Of a stretch of 64,000 bases of DNA, positions 34,901 through 40,789 are shown one piece after another. Every line of letters begins with the position of its first letter. Positions within the stretch are counted from its first letter, which is position 1. The stretch spans positions 29,102,506 to 29,166,505 of the forward strand of contig NC_073694.1 in the NCBI RefSeq assembly GCF_029784165.1. Direction: 5' to 3'. The notes under the pieces were generated by a model. The model searched no databases. It saw only the letters and a program-made list of their open reading frames with translations, and had not been told where the DNA came from. The DNA comes from Wyeomyia smithii. Taxonomy: Eukaryota > Arthropoda > Insecta > Diptera > Culicidae. Both the position numbers and the translations under genes were made by a program.

Positions 34901-37574
34901 TTACACTTTGATACATAACCTCTAAACTAGAAATCAGATTACAATAAAATTCAATAGGGTCTTATAGGGCAACTAGACCTTTCATTTGCAATTAATTTCA
35001 TTGAAATCTGTTCGGTCAGACCATCTCTGAGAATAGTGAGTGCGAAAAAAGGTGCACATACACACGTACACACCCACACACAAACATATACACCTATACA
35101 TGCTTATATGCAGAAAATGCTCGATTCGTCTAACTGAGTCGAGTAGTATATGACATTCGGCCATTTGGATCACTTTTCTACCTTTTAATTAGCCAGTGAT
35201 CGTTAGGAGGAAGTCAATATGTTTACTTTCATTATGTGATTTCACATTTTCATGAACAACGGACAAAGTTACAATCCGATTGTAATGAAATTCAATAGCA
35301 ATTTATGGGGCAACTAGACCTTTTATTTGACACTAATTTTGTGAAAATCGGTTCAGCCATCTCTGAGAAAAATGAGTGAGTTTAAACAACCTCAGGATAA
35401 CTTTTCTTTACATAACTTTTGAACCATATGTTCAATCATTACGAAATTTAATTGTTAAGGGTTCTGGAGACAGCCCAATCATTTGAAACCAATTTTATTA
35501 AAATCGGTTATGTGGTTTCTGAGATATTGATGTTTCGTGATTTTTACATTTTGATACATAACCTCTAAACTAAAAATCCGATTACAATGAAATTCAATAG
35601 CAACCTATGGCGCAACTAGACCTTTCATTTGCAATTAATTTTATGAAAATCGGTCCAGCCATCTCTGAGAAAAGTGAGTGAGAAAAAAAAGTTGCACATA
35701 CATACACACACACATACACACACACATACACACATACATACATACATACAGAAAATGCTCAGTTCGTCGAAAGGGGTCGAGTGGTATATGACATTCGGCC
35801 ATTGGGACCACTTTTATACCTTTGGTTTTTCCAGTGATTGCTATACCTTTCTAGAAGAAAGGCAAAAACTATTTTGTCTGACAACTTGATTGTTATTCAA
35901 ATGAAAATGGAGGATATAATCATTTTTCTTTGTTTACAAAAATGTTCTATGTCAACGATATGCTTTGAGTTCGTAGCTTTCCACTTTCCGGAAGCAACAC
36001 AACTTTTTTGTTGGTTGAAAACTAGAAACAGCCTTCCTACGCTTTGAATGCCTTGATGTTTGTTCCATAAACTGCTCTAATGATGATAGGTATTTTGCTA
36101 TAATGTAGGACACTACCTTTTAGAGTTTATATGTTAATTCATCCCTTCAAAATTTCCGAATATTCAGCATGTACAACCGAGTTTCAGTAGTTATTCATTG
36201 ATATTTCGATAAAATTTTACCTAAACGTTCCTTGAAGTTTGACAGCTTCTCAATCAGGCGAAAAAAAGTTGGCAGCAAAATCGACTGTCTGTTTCACAAT
36301 TTAAAGTGTGTTTTGCAAGGAAAATAACGATAAATTTCGTTGAAAATACAAGAGCTGATTACAGGATTATTACAAGAGCTGATTACAGGTTTTGAAGCAC
36401 AATAAGTTACACTATTTTACGTTGTATTTATGTCTGTATTGATTGCAATATTGTAGGTAGAATCGGTAGAGTAAAATTTATTTGACGAATAGACGGCGCT
36501 ACATTTGCTTGTCTAGTGTAGTTCATTGAATATGATACATAAAAATTAGAACCCGACCTGAAACCTCTTATGTTGGATGACATTTATTTAAAGTTCAAAG
36601 GTTATCTAACGATCTCTCACCTAAACATTAGTTAAATTTATCCGTTTTTGAGCATTTCAAGAATGAAAAACTACGCTACGGCTACGGACAGGACAGTCCA
36701 GACCCTACCGGCTGTAACCTAATTGTGATCAAACAAAAGCTCCACTAGCAGCAGCCATTCATCATTGGCAAAGATTAGCCACAAAAGGATTAACGAACTC
36801 GTTAGACCATCGTGGCAGCCGTAATCTCACCGGCAAGAGACGGCAAGGCACGGGCGAATTGTTCGCCCGTAAAGCTCTCGTAACAGCATCCTGCGAGTTG
36901 TAGGTCAAGTCCCGCATTTACGAGTGTTCATTCCGTTTCTTGTTATGCACTGCGGCTACAAAACCGTTTCGGGTTTTGTAGTTCGCGCTATGTAGGCCAC
37001 TACTACAGAAAAAGCCGAACAGAGAAGCGAGCACTCGCGAAACGAAATCGGGCTACTCTCGGGCCTCAAACCGAACAAGAGCTGACCCAATTTGCACAGA
37101 AATTCACCAGGACTTCGCAGCGGGATGAAGGCTCGCCACCTCTCCACAGAGCCCAATCCCGACAGCTACCAAACATTCGGTGAGTGGCAAACGTTCGAAA
37201 CATGGTTAACCTTTTCGATTGTGAAGGAACCAAGCTGTCTGGAGGAACCAGCTTCAGCGTCTCCGAGTTACCCAAAAGCCGTGAGTTCTGAGTTACTTAT
37301 GGGAATTTAACCAACAAGCAAAAATAAGAAGGATACATTAATACAAAGCTTTGATCCTTCTTCCCACGACTGAAACTAACCTTTGCAGTGGCTTTGGGAC
37401 TACATTTTTAAGCTCCATCTCTTTGTTGGCGGCGTTGTTCTTCTCGGCGGTATCGCTGTGACTGCCGCCCCCGACGTTTCCTGGGCCCCCGAGGGTTCGA
37501 CCCACAGGTAGCGTGGCCATGTTATCACTACTTTCCACGTCCACCGTGGCCACCTTCATTTCACCGGTGACCAT
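7617..37574 (-). CDS. Otop: Otopetrin-like proton channel (spliced gene, 3' end outside window)
   Basis: Otopetrins are multi-pass membrane proteins that form proton-selective channels; in flies they serve acid taste. Seven exons join in compatible phase: 37381-37574, 21985-22169, 21698-21927, 21343-21462, 8919-9245, 7961-8847 and 7617-7901, 2,228 coding nt or about 742 residues. Visible parts in order: a 65-residue cytosolic N-terminus; two membrane segments starting TSLFIVTSLVYAMLLMVVC; a Lys/Gly-rich loop; the membrane block FGLGTMIYTGLEFGSFFEIP with LQMIFTFMQMYFIFMNAR; RFGLMHIVATNVCVWIRTL; a Thr/Ser-rich loop; PYLYPFIIEYSLIGAAVIYV; and GLFFGLLLLVGSLICLILFF. The final membrane helices are not found at 1-7600, so they should lie left of the window. 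Introns of 15.2 and 12.1 kb are packed with transposons. It resembles Drosophila OtopLa more than short vertebrate forms because of the long loops. The family is certain; the orthologue is inferred. Confidence 0.92.
7961..8847 (-). CDS. Otop: Otopetrin exon 6 with Thr/Ser-rich extracellular loop
   Basis: The acceptor TTCTAACAG precedes 8847 and the donor GTGAGT is at 7960-7955. It begins LNIHRFKVLARFGLMHIVAT, a strongly conserved otopetrin helix, and continues NVCVWIRTLVLESLKEIT. Roughly 170 hydrophilic residues follow, with long Thr runs (TTTTTAAPTSS, STTTSTTP, TASTTTTTAAS). The exon ends with a Cys-containing segment and the helix PFIIEYSLIGAAVIYVMWKH. The Thr-rich stretch looks mucin-like, a likely O-glycosylated outer loop (inference). 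The last two bases pair with the first base of exon 7 to make Lys. Confidence 0.9.
8919..9245 (-). CDS. Otop: Otopetrin exon 5
   Basis: The acceptor TGCGTAG precedes 9245 and the donor AGG/GTGAGT lies at 8919/8918. It is exactly 109 codons, phase 0 to phase 0. It starts with an acidic/Pro linker (DSTPDPEVALSP), then AHGSFFLRVGAI, the membrane signature FGLGTMIYTGLEFGSFFEIP, and LQMIFTFMQMYFIFMNAR. About 21 extra residues (GKLDLNPKVDANSNFFYSHY) sit between VGAI and the FGLG helix, where other otopetrins as I recall them are more compact. Confidence 0.9.
9246..10549. other. Intronic stretch with simple repeats
   Basis: Start of the 12.1-kb otopetrin intron. It holds a (GA)n tract at 9598-9612 and a (CA)n tract at 9761-9775, and otherwise no recognisable gene or element. 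ORFs on the minus strand at 9408-10007 are low in coding character and look fortuitous. Confidence 0.5.
10550..10882 (+). repeat. 333-bp direct repeat, copy 1
   Basis: Begins AACTCACTGCAAATAGAATC and ends CCAAAAATTGATAAA. It is almost identical to 11082-11414, in the same orientation, with 199 bp between. It contains (ATC)n, then TTGCTGCAGCGCCAACTGTC, and an open frame at 10612-10815 of unknown meaning. The two copies differ mainly in a short block at about 10653-10670, where copy 2 reads as the reverse complement. Confidence 0.85.
11082..11414 (+). repeat. 333-bp direct repeat, copy 2
   Basis: Second copy of the 10550-10882 repeat. The short spacer and high identity indicate recent segmental duplication, or the two ends of a small element. 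No target-site duplication was found that decides between these. Confidence 0.85.
11415..12029. other. AT-rich intronic DNA
   Basis: No gene, long repeat or element recognised. Confidence 0.5.
12030..12223. mobile_element. Harbinger-like MITE, 194 bp, TTA target duplication
   Basis: The ends AGCCTGTATTACACTCTTTG and CAAAGAGTGTACTACAGGCT are inverted copies of each other with one mismatch. TTA flanks both sides (12027-12029 and 12224-12226). A 3-bp TTA/TAA duplication is typical of PIF/Harbinger. Subterminal GTCAAATATTTG boxes recur inside. No coding capacity. Confidence 0.85.
12806..12842 (+). promoter_or_regulatory. Candidate insect core promoter (TATA + initiator)
   Basis: TATAAAA at 12806-12812 and an arthropod initiator TCAGT at 12838-12842 put the initiator A 34 bases after the first T, close to the normal spacing. 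It lies on the plus strand inside the minus-strand otopetrin intron. The first ATG downstream (12946) opens a 28-codon frame. It could serve a small unannotated transcript, or be the relic of an LTR or other element promoter. Confidence 0.35.
12946..13032 (+). CDS. Possible 28-residue small ORF downstream of candidate promoter
   Basis: First ATG after the candidate TSS at 12840. It encodes a 28-residue product starting MLVAVSSTWLLQNTK and ending TAA at 13030-13032. The N-terminus is mildly hydrophobic. No homology recognised; it may well not be translated. Confidence 0.15.
   Translation: MLVAVSSTWLLQNTKMAGILDGLTSKQE
13117..13170 (+). repeat. Shared box ATGCGGTCGTGTCTTG...CCTCCTACT, copy 1
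   Basis: The phrase ATGCGGTCGTGTCTTG followed by CAACCTCCTACT occurs here and again at about 31518-31551, marking two copies of the same dispersed element. Its limits are unclear. Confidence 0.55.
13690..14905 (+). pseudogene. Jockey/CR1-type LINE reverse transcriptase remnant
   Basis: Readable through frameshifts: YFENLLNNA and FNEHFSTVGSKLAS (about 13720-13910), SPGPDKI (about 14000), DNYRPISTLSVF (about 14150), then the ORF 14279-14569 with AVAELVDKILEEINAKKDVG and LFLDLK. About 60-70 residues after LFLDLK are deleted. The ORF 14392-14964 resumes with GVLQGSNIG and LVYINDIS, the catalytic FSDDTA (normally FADD), and VDSYSYLGINLDSTLSW. The order matches a Jockey/CR1-clade RT. Deletions and stops make it inactive. 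Confidence 0.8.
14910..15360 (+). other. Unassigned open frames after the LINE remnant
   Basis: Two overlapping short frames (14910-15149, starting MSIEEKILPMDDQNRI, and 15146-15352). Neither is recognised. Position suggests transposon debris rather than a host gene. Confidence 0.25.
15420..16520 (-). pseudogene. RNase H-bearing non-LTR element, 3' part
   Basis: On the minus strand, from 16494 down: YVQMEAEKSALRLKRINKYL, NPLVENEDWMESRRN, an RNase H core with DGSKM (about 16225) and SDSQAALKAL (about 16040), then NWTRAILWSIKM. The ORF 15582-15914 follows with MELRRWEETMIQKSW, LVTGHRPAKYHSKRL and a CRFCDNETETSEYLLCKC zinc-binding tail. This is the C-terminal RNase H plus cysteine/histidine end of an R1/I-type LINE. 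15420-15570 is probably its 3' UTR. The RT domain is missing and several stops interrupt the frame. Confidence 0.75.
16610..16835 (+). repeat. Dispersed repeat, likely LINE 3' tail or SINE
   Basis: A GC-richer block (CTAGCACGGGGTACTCTCTC ... GTAGCGCTAGCCCCGCAATT ... GAGTTCCGAATCGGAATGTA) with abrupt edges against AT-rich DNA. A CTAGCACG phrase occurs at both ends. The GTTCCGAATC phrase resembles a weak pol III B box, but no convincing A box is present, so SINE status is not established. Confidence 0.4.
16963..17200. mobile_element. Foldback element with about 95-bp inverted arms
   Basis: GATTTTGTTTCGGCTTAGC at the left is mirrored by GCTAAGCCGAAACAAAATC at the right. The arms match for most of about 95 bp around a 40-bp centre. 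Each arm carries, on opposite strands, a CTGATGAAGCTCCC ... CCGGATCGAAA block resembling a hammerhead core. Confidence 0.85.
17092..17146 (+). ncRNA. Hammerhead-like motif in foldback right arm
   Basis: CTGATGA at 17104-17110, a 20-nt segment with a partial stem (GCTCC/GGATC, one mismatch), GAAA at 17131-17134, then C-GUU as the possible NUH site. Flanks GTC/GGC and GTCA/TGAC can form a helix I with an internal loop. The near-absent helix III and the extra A after CTGATGA are departures from the consensus. The left arm carries the same block on the minus strand. Confidence 0.35.
17718..18082 (+). mobile_element. hAT-like MITE, copy 1
   Basis: Starts CAGGGTTTCCACC and ends TGTGGCATCCCTG, with many AATCTGTA words inside. 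It is nearly identical to 19136-19500. The flanking octamers (GTTTTAAG, GCTACAAG) match at 5 of 8 positions, a decayed duplication. No coding capacity. Confidence 0.8.
18083..19135. other. Intronic DNA between the two hAT-like MITEs
   Basis: AT-rich; no gene recognised. CTGGCGCTGCTGTCGGAATAA near 18940 resembles GGCGCTGCTGTAGAAATAA near 10158, suggesting a shared degenerate repeat. Confidence 0.4.
19136..19500 (+). mobile_element. hAT-like MITE, copy 2, with intact 8-bp target duplication
   Basis: 365 bp, CAGGGTTGCCACAT...ATGTGGCATCCCTG, flanked by perfect CTTGTGAC octamers (19128-19135 and 19501-19508). An 8-bp duplication with CAGGG ends fits the hAT superfamily. Same family as 17718-18082. 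Confidence 0.9.
20174..20402. mobile_element. TA-flanked MITE (pogo/Tc1-mariner-like), 229 bp
   Basis: The left end CACTGAGGTCGTTTTTTACG is mirrored by CGTAAAAAGCGACCTTACTG, with TA on both sides (20172-20173, 20403-20404). CACT/CAGT ends with a TA duplication suggest a pogo/Tc1-mariner derivative. Confidence 0.8.
20403..21342. other. Intronic DNA before otopetrin exon 4
   Basis: No gene or well-defined repeat recognised. A (CA)-rich patch near 21170. Confidence 0.5.
21343..21462 (-). CDS. Otop: Otopetrin exon 4, possible cassette exon
   Basis: 40 codons, phase 0 at both sides: EVYPKKKRDVFRESQK, then Ser/Cys/Gly-rich SCDSGAGSTSCQPGHSSSR ending PK. The donor AAG/GTATTT is clear. The acceptor is the weak point: CCGAAAAG precedes 21462 without a good pyrimidine tract, but no other AG occurs for about 150 bases upstream and the phase fits. 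Skipping it would keep the frame, so it may be optional. It lies in the long cytosolic loop between membrane helices 2 and 3. Confidence 0.6.
21698..21927 (-). CDS. Otop: Otopetrin exon 3, Lys/Gly-rich cytosolic loop
   Basis: The acceptor ATTTGCAG precedes 21927 and the donor CAG/GTGATT is at 21698/21697. It encodes ESSCCNGKPQKPPKEKKPKK followed by Lys-Lys, Gly-Lys-Asp-Gly and Ala runs, ending KPSPYQ. The low-complexity basic loop lies between helices 2 and 3. The reading frame continues past the donor for 24 codons before a stop. Confidence 0.85.
21985..22169 (-). CDS. Otop: Otopetrin exon 2, membrane helices 1-2
   Basis: The acceptor CTCCACAG precedes 22169 and the donor CAAG/GTAAGT is at 21985/21984. 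The first base completes an Arg codon from exon 1. It then encodes TSLFIVTSLVYAMLLMVVC, a short outer loop, and GFFTYLYGASILFLLYVFCF ending LLQ. This pair of helices is among the best-conserved parts of the family. Confidence 0.92.
22170..24552. other. Otopetrin intron 1, left part
   Basis: No host gene recognised. About 23330-23620 (AGAGCAATTCCACAAAAAAC..., GTCTTCGGCAAAGTTGTAGA) reads like a dispersed mosquito repeat without clear ends. A 12-T run lies near 23610. Confidence 0.4.
24553..24709. mobile_element. Long hairpin / foldback, about 157 bp
   Basis: CAATGTGTGCAGCAGGGGAA at the left is mirrored by TTCCCCTGCTTCAAACATTG at the right. The apex is near-perfect (ACAGATTTGGAAAAATA... against ...TTTTTCCAAATCTGT) around only about 3 unpaired bases at CCGACGG. 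A MITE is most likely. Confidence 0.8.
25165..25465 (+). repeat. Internal duplication, about 202-bp period
   Basis: TTAAAAGTTTGCGGAAAATT near 25168 and TTAAAAGTTTGAGTAAAATT near 25369 open two similar segments (TTTGCGTTTTxGTAGAAAAAG, then a T/A-rich run). The rest of 24710-26130 is AT-rich with no gene recognised. Confidence 0.6.
26131..26514 (-). pseudogene. Mariner-like transposase, N-terminal helix-turn-helix fragment
   Basis: A 127-codon frame with a true ATG at 26514. The middle reads WPESRLAKQLKLPRNTLWRV followed by IKRYKEKLTTIRK, the DNA-binding helix-turn-helix region of IS630-Tc1-mariner transposases. KLRCKILKPIKRNRYSARN and AANSTVV follow, where the second domain begins. The catalytic core is missing. 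It may derive from the same family as the C-terminal piece at 6.25-6.8 kb. Confidence 0.75.
26651..26708 (-). ncRNA. Hammerhead-like ribozyme motif at Penelope tail
   Basis: On the minus strand: GTCCACA (26708-26702), CTGATGA (26695-26689), a stem GACTAC...GTAGT with loop AACTC, GAAA (26669-26666), a tiny helix III, GTA as the possible cleavage triplet, then TGTGGAC closing helix I with seven pairs. Penelope-like elements are known to carry minimal hammerhead motifs of this kind. An extra A after CTGATGA and an unpaired base next to the cleavage site suggest a decayed or non-standard version. Confidence 0.5.
26745..29070 (-). pseudogene. Penelope-like retroelement remnant
   Basis: Read on the minus strand from high to low coordinates. 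About 28630-28650 carries GLPKIHKPSN, the Penelope RT signature. About 28300-28350 has KENYFTFRGEFYKQT and GTPMGNPLS. About 28090-28250 has ILERLDLKTFF and LPFLDVVV. EYILEIARQNGYS follows near 27930-27960. Then foreign DNA (about 27090-27920) interrupts, and the C-terminal end resumes at 27060-26760 (TSDNIHLLRPVNNLWKLDLA, ESLEIYKQ). The YxDD block and much of the GIY-YIG endonuclease are lost. A hammerhead-like motif lies just beyond the 3' end, as expected for the family. Confidence 0.85.
27090..27920. other. Foreign segment interrupting the Penelope remnant
   Basis: A mixed-composition block with no recognised protein. TTCGTTTTCGCGGTGT near 27410 matches the terminal repeat of the MITE at 30245-30680, so it probably includes a related element. 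The 152-codon plus-strand frame here shows no domain and is treated as chance. Confidence 0.4.
29071..29829. other. Intron 1, between Penelope and iterated repeat
   Basis: Contains a near-palindrome ACGTAGAACTACGT at 29515-29528, also seen as GCGTAGTTCTACGTCAG at about 31500. No gene recognised. Confidence 0.4.
29830..31460 (+). repeat. Degenerate iterated repeat split by a MITE
   Basis: Recurring modules: GCGGGTTGCGCC (29837, 31067); CCCCACTGTTGGGGCAGCAC-type boxes (about 30197, 31188, 31408); AATGCCTTTCTCAAGGC (30059, 31243); AATCTGT-GC-GCCGTCT...AAACAGCTTTTACAG (29995, 31340). The order suggests a unit of a few hundred bases repeated two to three times and diverged. Confidence 0.6.
30245..30680. 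mobile_element. MITE with about 28-bp terminal inverted repeats
   Basis: Left ATGTCGTTTTCGTTTTCGCG then GTGTAGCT; right AGCTACAC then CGCGAAAACGAAAACGACAT. It is 436 bp. No clear target duplication. The 110-codon frame inside (30290-30622) is not recognisable. Confidence 0.8.
31515..31560 (+). repeat. Shared box ATGCGGTCGTGTCTTG...CCTCCTACT, copy 2
   Basis: Same phrase as at 13117-13170, here preceded by GTAGTTCTACGTCAGTT. Confidence 0.55.
31563..31768. mobile_element. Imperfect foldback
   Basis: CGGGTTTGTTTACAAG...CGAGTGAAAATG on the left is mirrored by CATTTTCACTCG...ACATGTAAACAAATCCG-like sequence on the right. Arms are about 55 bp with mismatches. Confidence 0.6.
31769..33747. other. 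AT-rich intron, nothing recognised
   Basis: Open frames on the minus strand at 32512-33031 are hydrophobic but show no family signature and overlap one another. Treated as chance. Confidence 0.5.
33748..35868 (+). repeat. Dispersed composite repeat, copy 1 (about 2.1 kb)
   Basis: Starts TTAATCCACCTAGCGGTCAG and ends GATTGCTATACCTTTCTAGA then AGAAAGGCAAAAA. Inside, a module of about 280-650 bp repeats: AAATTCAATAG, then GCAACTAGACCTTTCATTTG, CAGCCATCTCTGAGAAA, a (CA)n run (35063-35085; 35698-35750), and GAGTCGAGT-GTATATGACATTC. Two CA-run endings show that the last module is duplicated here. No coding frame. Same family as 44931-46396. Confidence 0.8.
35869..37380. other. Intron 1 end, with GC-richer block 36660-37310
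   Basis: 35869-36660 is AT-rich with nothing recognised. 36660-37310 is GC-richer with two strong short hairpins (36851-36869, CGGGCGAA/TTCGCCCG; 36956-36981, CTACAAAACC/GGTTTTGTAG). It may be an element fragment or a regulatory or alternative 5' exon region of otopetrin. No frame is convincing. Confidence 0.35.
37381..37574 (-). CDS. Otop: Otopetrin exon 1 (start codon exon)
   Basis: The first in-frame ATG is at 37574. It encodes MVTGEMKVATVDVESSDN, a Gly/Asn-rich segment, and ELKNVVPKPLQ. The donor AAAG/GTTAGT at 37381/37380 leaves AG, which joins the first base of exon 2 to give Arg. No helix is present; this is the cytosolic N-terminus. The frame stays open 36 codons upstream of this ATG to a TGA at about 37685, with no other ATG. 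Confidence 0.8.
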
Positions 37575-39624
37575 CGCGGCCGAAGTCTCCGTGTAATCCT
37601 TTTTTCGGATGCGAGGGGTGAAACCTAACTCGAGGTTCTGGCACTGATTTTCACACTGACAAACCGGACAGACGAATTTTCAACTCTTGAGTAACACTTT
37701 TCCGCTTTTCACGGAGACGACATTTTGTTGTATCACGACGACGATTGGTTTTTCGAGGATAATGCAATGTTCGCTGCACTGACACCACTTTTCGCACTGA
37801 TTTTTCTCTTCAAATGAAAGCTGGTTAGTAAATGCTGCAAGAATTTCGGCTCACTTTTAATTTTTCCTCCCCGAAAAAAAGCGTAAAAATGTCGCCTTTT
37901 TTTCCTCGTCCGTAGGTTCAAGCGCCTTCACACAGCGAGAGTGCCTGCGGGATTCCACTGTTCAACAGATTCGAGACGAGCGAGTGGCATCGGCCAGTGT
38001 GCAGAAAGCCTCCGGGAGCGGGAGACAACAATTCGAAAACAAATTCCCTAAAAGGAAGTGTGCAAAAACGCGCGGGAGCGATGAGAACCACTCTGAGAGA
38101 AGGATGCTGCGCGCACGACAGGGGCTGGATGCTGGCTGGCACTGAGTTACCCGCGCCCTTTGCCGGAAGCTTTCCGCACACAAAACAACCACTCCCCATC
38201 CGAGCAGAGGAGCACAGGAACCGAGGAAATCTCTTCGATTTTTTGTTTCTTCTCTGTTCGATGGGTTTTTGCTTCCCTTCTGGGGTGGGGTCCGTAATGG
38301 GACGGCACTCAGAAAAGAATCCCGCAGGACGTGTGTGAAAAACCACTTTCCTCTAGGCTAGTTATGGCATCTGTTATCAAACAGTTTTCATTCACTACGA
38401 ACGGTAGCACTGAGTCCTAGACACGGGACAAGGCTAGCGTTTTGCAATCAATTTTCCCTCGAAATGAGCGATTTTTGTCTTCCCAGTAGCACTTTTTGCA
38501 GGTGTAAAGTAGCAAATTTGAGAGTAAAATTTTCTTTGTCCGCTCGCGGGTTCCATGGGTTTGGCTCGGTGCAAAAGTCTGCTAACTGCTTTAAATTTCC
38601 TTCACTTCACGATGGAATTAACTGAACCTTGCAGAATAGGATACCTTGCTAAAAAATTTAAAAGAAAAACTAATGCTCGCGGCACTGTCCTAGCAGGACA
38701 CAACGACGATGGCGTAAATCCGAAAACGATGTGAACTGCAAATCGCCCGAATGTAGACTGAGATATCGGCTGGAATCTGCGATCAGAACTCGTGGGGTGG
38801 CCACAGCGCTAGCGACGGCAGCAGCAGCAGCAGGAATCTCGTGAGTGACTTTTGCGCTGCTTGCTCGCTGCTAGGAGGTTGTTTCTCAGCGTTCGTCTTA
38901 TTTTTGTTATTATTATTTTCCTCCTTTCTTCACAGTGATAAAACTTACACAAGGGGACGTGTGCTGGATTGTTACATTCGTTCGACCAGCCAGGCGGGGT
39001 GCGACGTGATTAGAGGAGGAAACTGCATAGCCGCTCTGGGCTGGGGTGTTGGGAGTAGAGACTAACTCAATACAAAAATCGTGTCCATTCAAACAGCACA
39101 TATTATGACATATTATGCTACATCTGGAACAGTCATGTTCTGACTGTGTCTTAGTTTCTGTTGTAAATAAACATTGGTGTTATCTCACAGCACAGTTCGG
39201 TAGATTTACTCGAATCTTAATCTGATTAGCCAGCTACTAGCTATTGAGATGATTTAGATATTTTCAATAACTAATCTCCCCTCTACTGGTAGCAAAAAGA
39301 ATCCGCGCAGCGCACGAGGCAATGAACTCGTGAAACGGTGTTGGAATACACGGAGTTGTGGAAAACAAATAATGAGAAAGGGGCCAGCCGGATTGAAAGG
39401 ACTTTTTCATTAACCTGTTCATGTTTTTCTTTCGTTCTCTTCGAGCAATTTCAGCATGAATGAATTGGAAAAATGCTGCATATAATATATCACCACTTGT
39501 AGAAAATGTGCACTGATTTATTGGTTATTTTCGAGCAATAAATAAAAAATGCCTCTTTGCTCGAGAGATCTCACGTTGGTTCCTTGTGGAACATAGAGTT
39601 TGCTTGTGAATTAAAATGATTTGT
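37575..39624. promoter_or_regulatory. Otop: GC-rich 5' flank of otopetrin
   Basis: Upstream of the start exon on the minus strand. GC-rich, dense in CpG, with a (CAG)n tract at 38816-38832 and no transposon signatures until after 39 kb. It probably contains the 5' UTR and promoter, but no TATA/initiator pair stood out. Overlapping frames on both strands (37918-38346) are products of the base composition. Confidence 0.4.
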
Positions 39625-39759
39625 CAAAGAGAGTATTACTTGTACTCATAAACCGGAGCTATAAGAGCACATTCTTGCAAATTATCGCGATAATTATCAC
39701 GATCGTTCTTAAATGTGCTCTCATGGTGCCGGTGTTTGAGTAAGAGCAATACTCTCTTC
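39625..39759. mobile_element. Foldback, 135 bp
   Basis: AAAGAGAGTATTACTT...AAGAGCACATTCTTGC on the left is mirrored by CTTAAATGTGCTCT...GAGCAATACTCTCTT on the right. The centre is itself palindromic (TTATCGCGATAA). Confidence 0.75.
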
Positions 39760-39869
39760 AAGAAAGTTGTAGTTCTACTTGAGGACTTTAAGTTCGTCAT
39801 ACAAAGTTGTCTAAAAATGAACTTACTATATGAGCTATCGGCTTGCGAAAAAAAATGAGCGTGAGTGAT

Positions 39870-40740
39870 AATTTACATCCTTGGCTCCATTTGTCCCAAA
39901 ACTAGCCTAAATCCGGTGATAATGAATAAAACGAAGACCAAACGGGATCTGAATATGTTAAGAGTCATACATAGGCTCGTCAAGAAAACATTTATGGGCC
40001 GAAAAAGAGTACACACCAGACTGATACTTTAATCCTCAGAAGAGGCGAAAAAAGATCATCAAGGCAGAAAAGATAAGAATACATCACTGTAAATCTGTAT
40101 TAATGAATAAGGTTCAGTACCACTGAAAAGCACAACAGAACGTGAAATAGTTCATGGAACAACAAATTACTGGGGATTGAGAAGAACGCTTCTTGAGGCC
40201 AGTTTGATCCAAATGAAAATTACTTTGAATTGTGCTCAGAACGACTAAAGATCATTTCTAAAGGCCAAAAAGTGAATTAAAACCGATACGAAATCAAGCT
40301 GAAATTCTATAAAAACGAATATTAAGCTTGAAATGCAAAAAAAAACCTAATGTAATTTCCGAATGAAAATATTTTTAATGACAGAGAACATGGAAGAGAA
40401 AATATTTCCAAATTGAGCTAAATCTCACTGAAAACCAACTTTCAGGGCAAAATCTGACACCGTGTTTAGTTCAGTGTCTTTAATTACGACAGAAAATGTG
40501 GGAAAATTCATCAATCCCAAATTATTGAGAGCGGAAAAAACTCCTCCGAAGGCCAAGAAACATGAGAGAGAAGAAAAAAATCACTGATAATATTTTCAAA
40601 ACGGCCGGAAACGCGGTAACATATATCTGAATACCCAGCTCAATGCCAGAAAAAAATACAATCTCAAATGATACCTTATAACAACACAAAAAATGCTTAA
40701 AATATCAAACGAAAACAATTTCGTTGATTGAAAGATATAT
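39870..40740 (-). repeat. Possible decayed 68-bp satellite, inverse orientation
   Basis: Phrases such as TTTCTAAAGGCCAAAAAG (40254), TTCCAAATTGAGCTAAA (40406) and GAAAAAACTCCTCCGAAGGC (40534) resemble the reverse complement of the unit in the 59.3-62.0 kb array. Recurrences fall roughly at multiples of 66-72 bp. Similarity is judged by eye only. Confidence 0.4.
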
Positions 40741-40789
40741 CGCAATATAATATTTTCCTTGGTTTATTTTCTTCAAAACTCACCTATAA

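Noticed and set aside
37918..38346. 142- and 113-codon frames on both strands
   Set aside because: GC-rich upstream region with overlapping open frames; no signature, composition effect.
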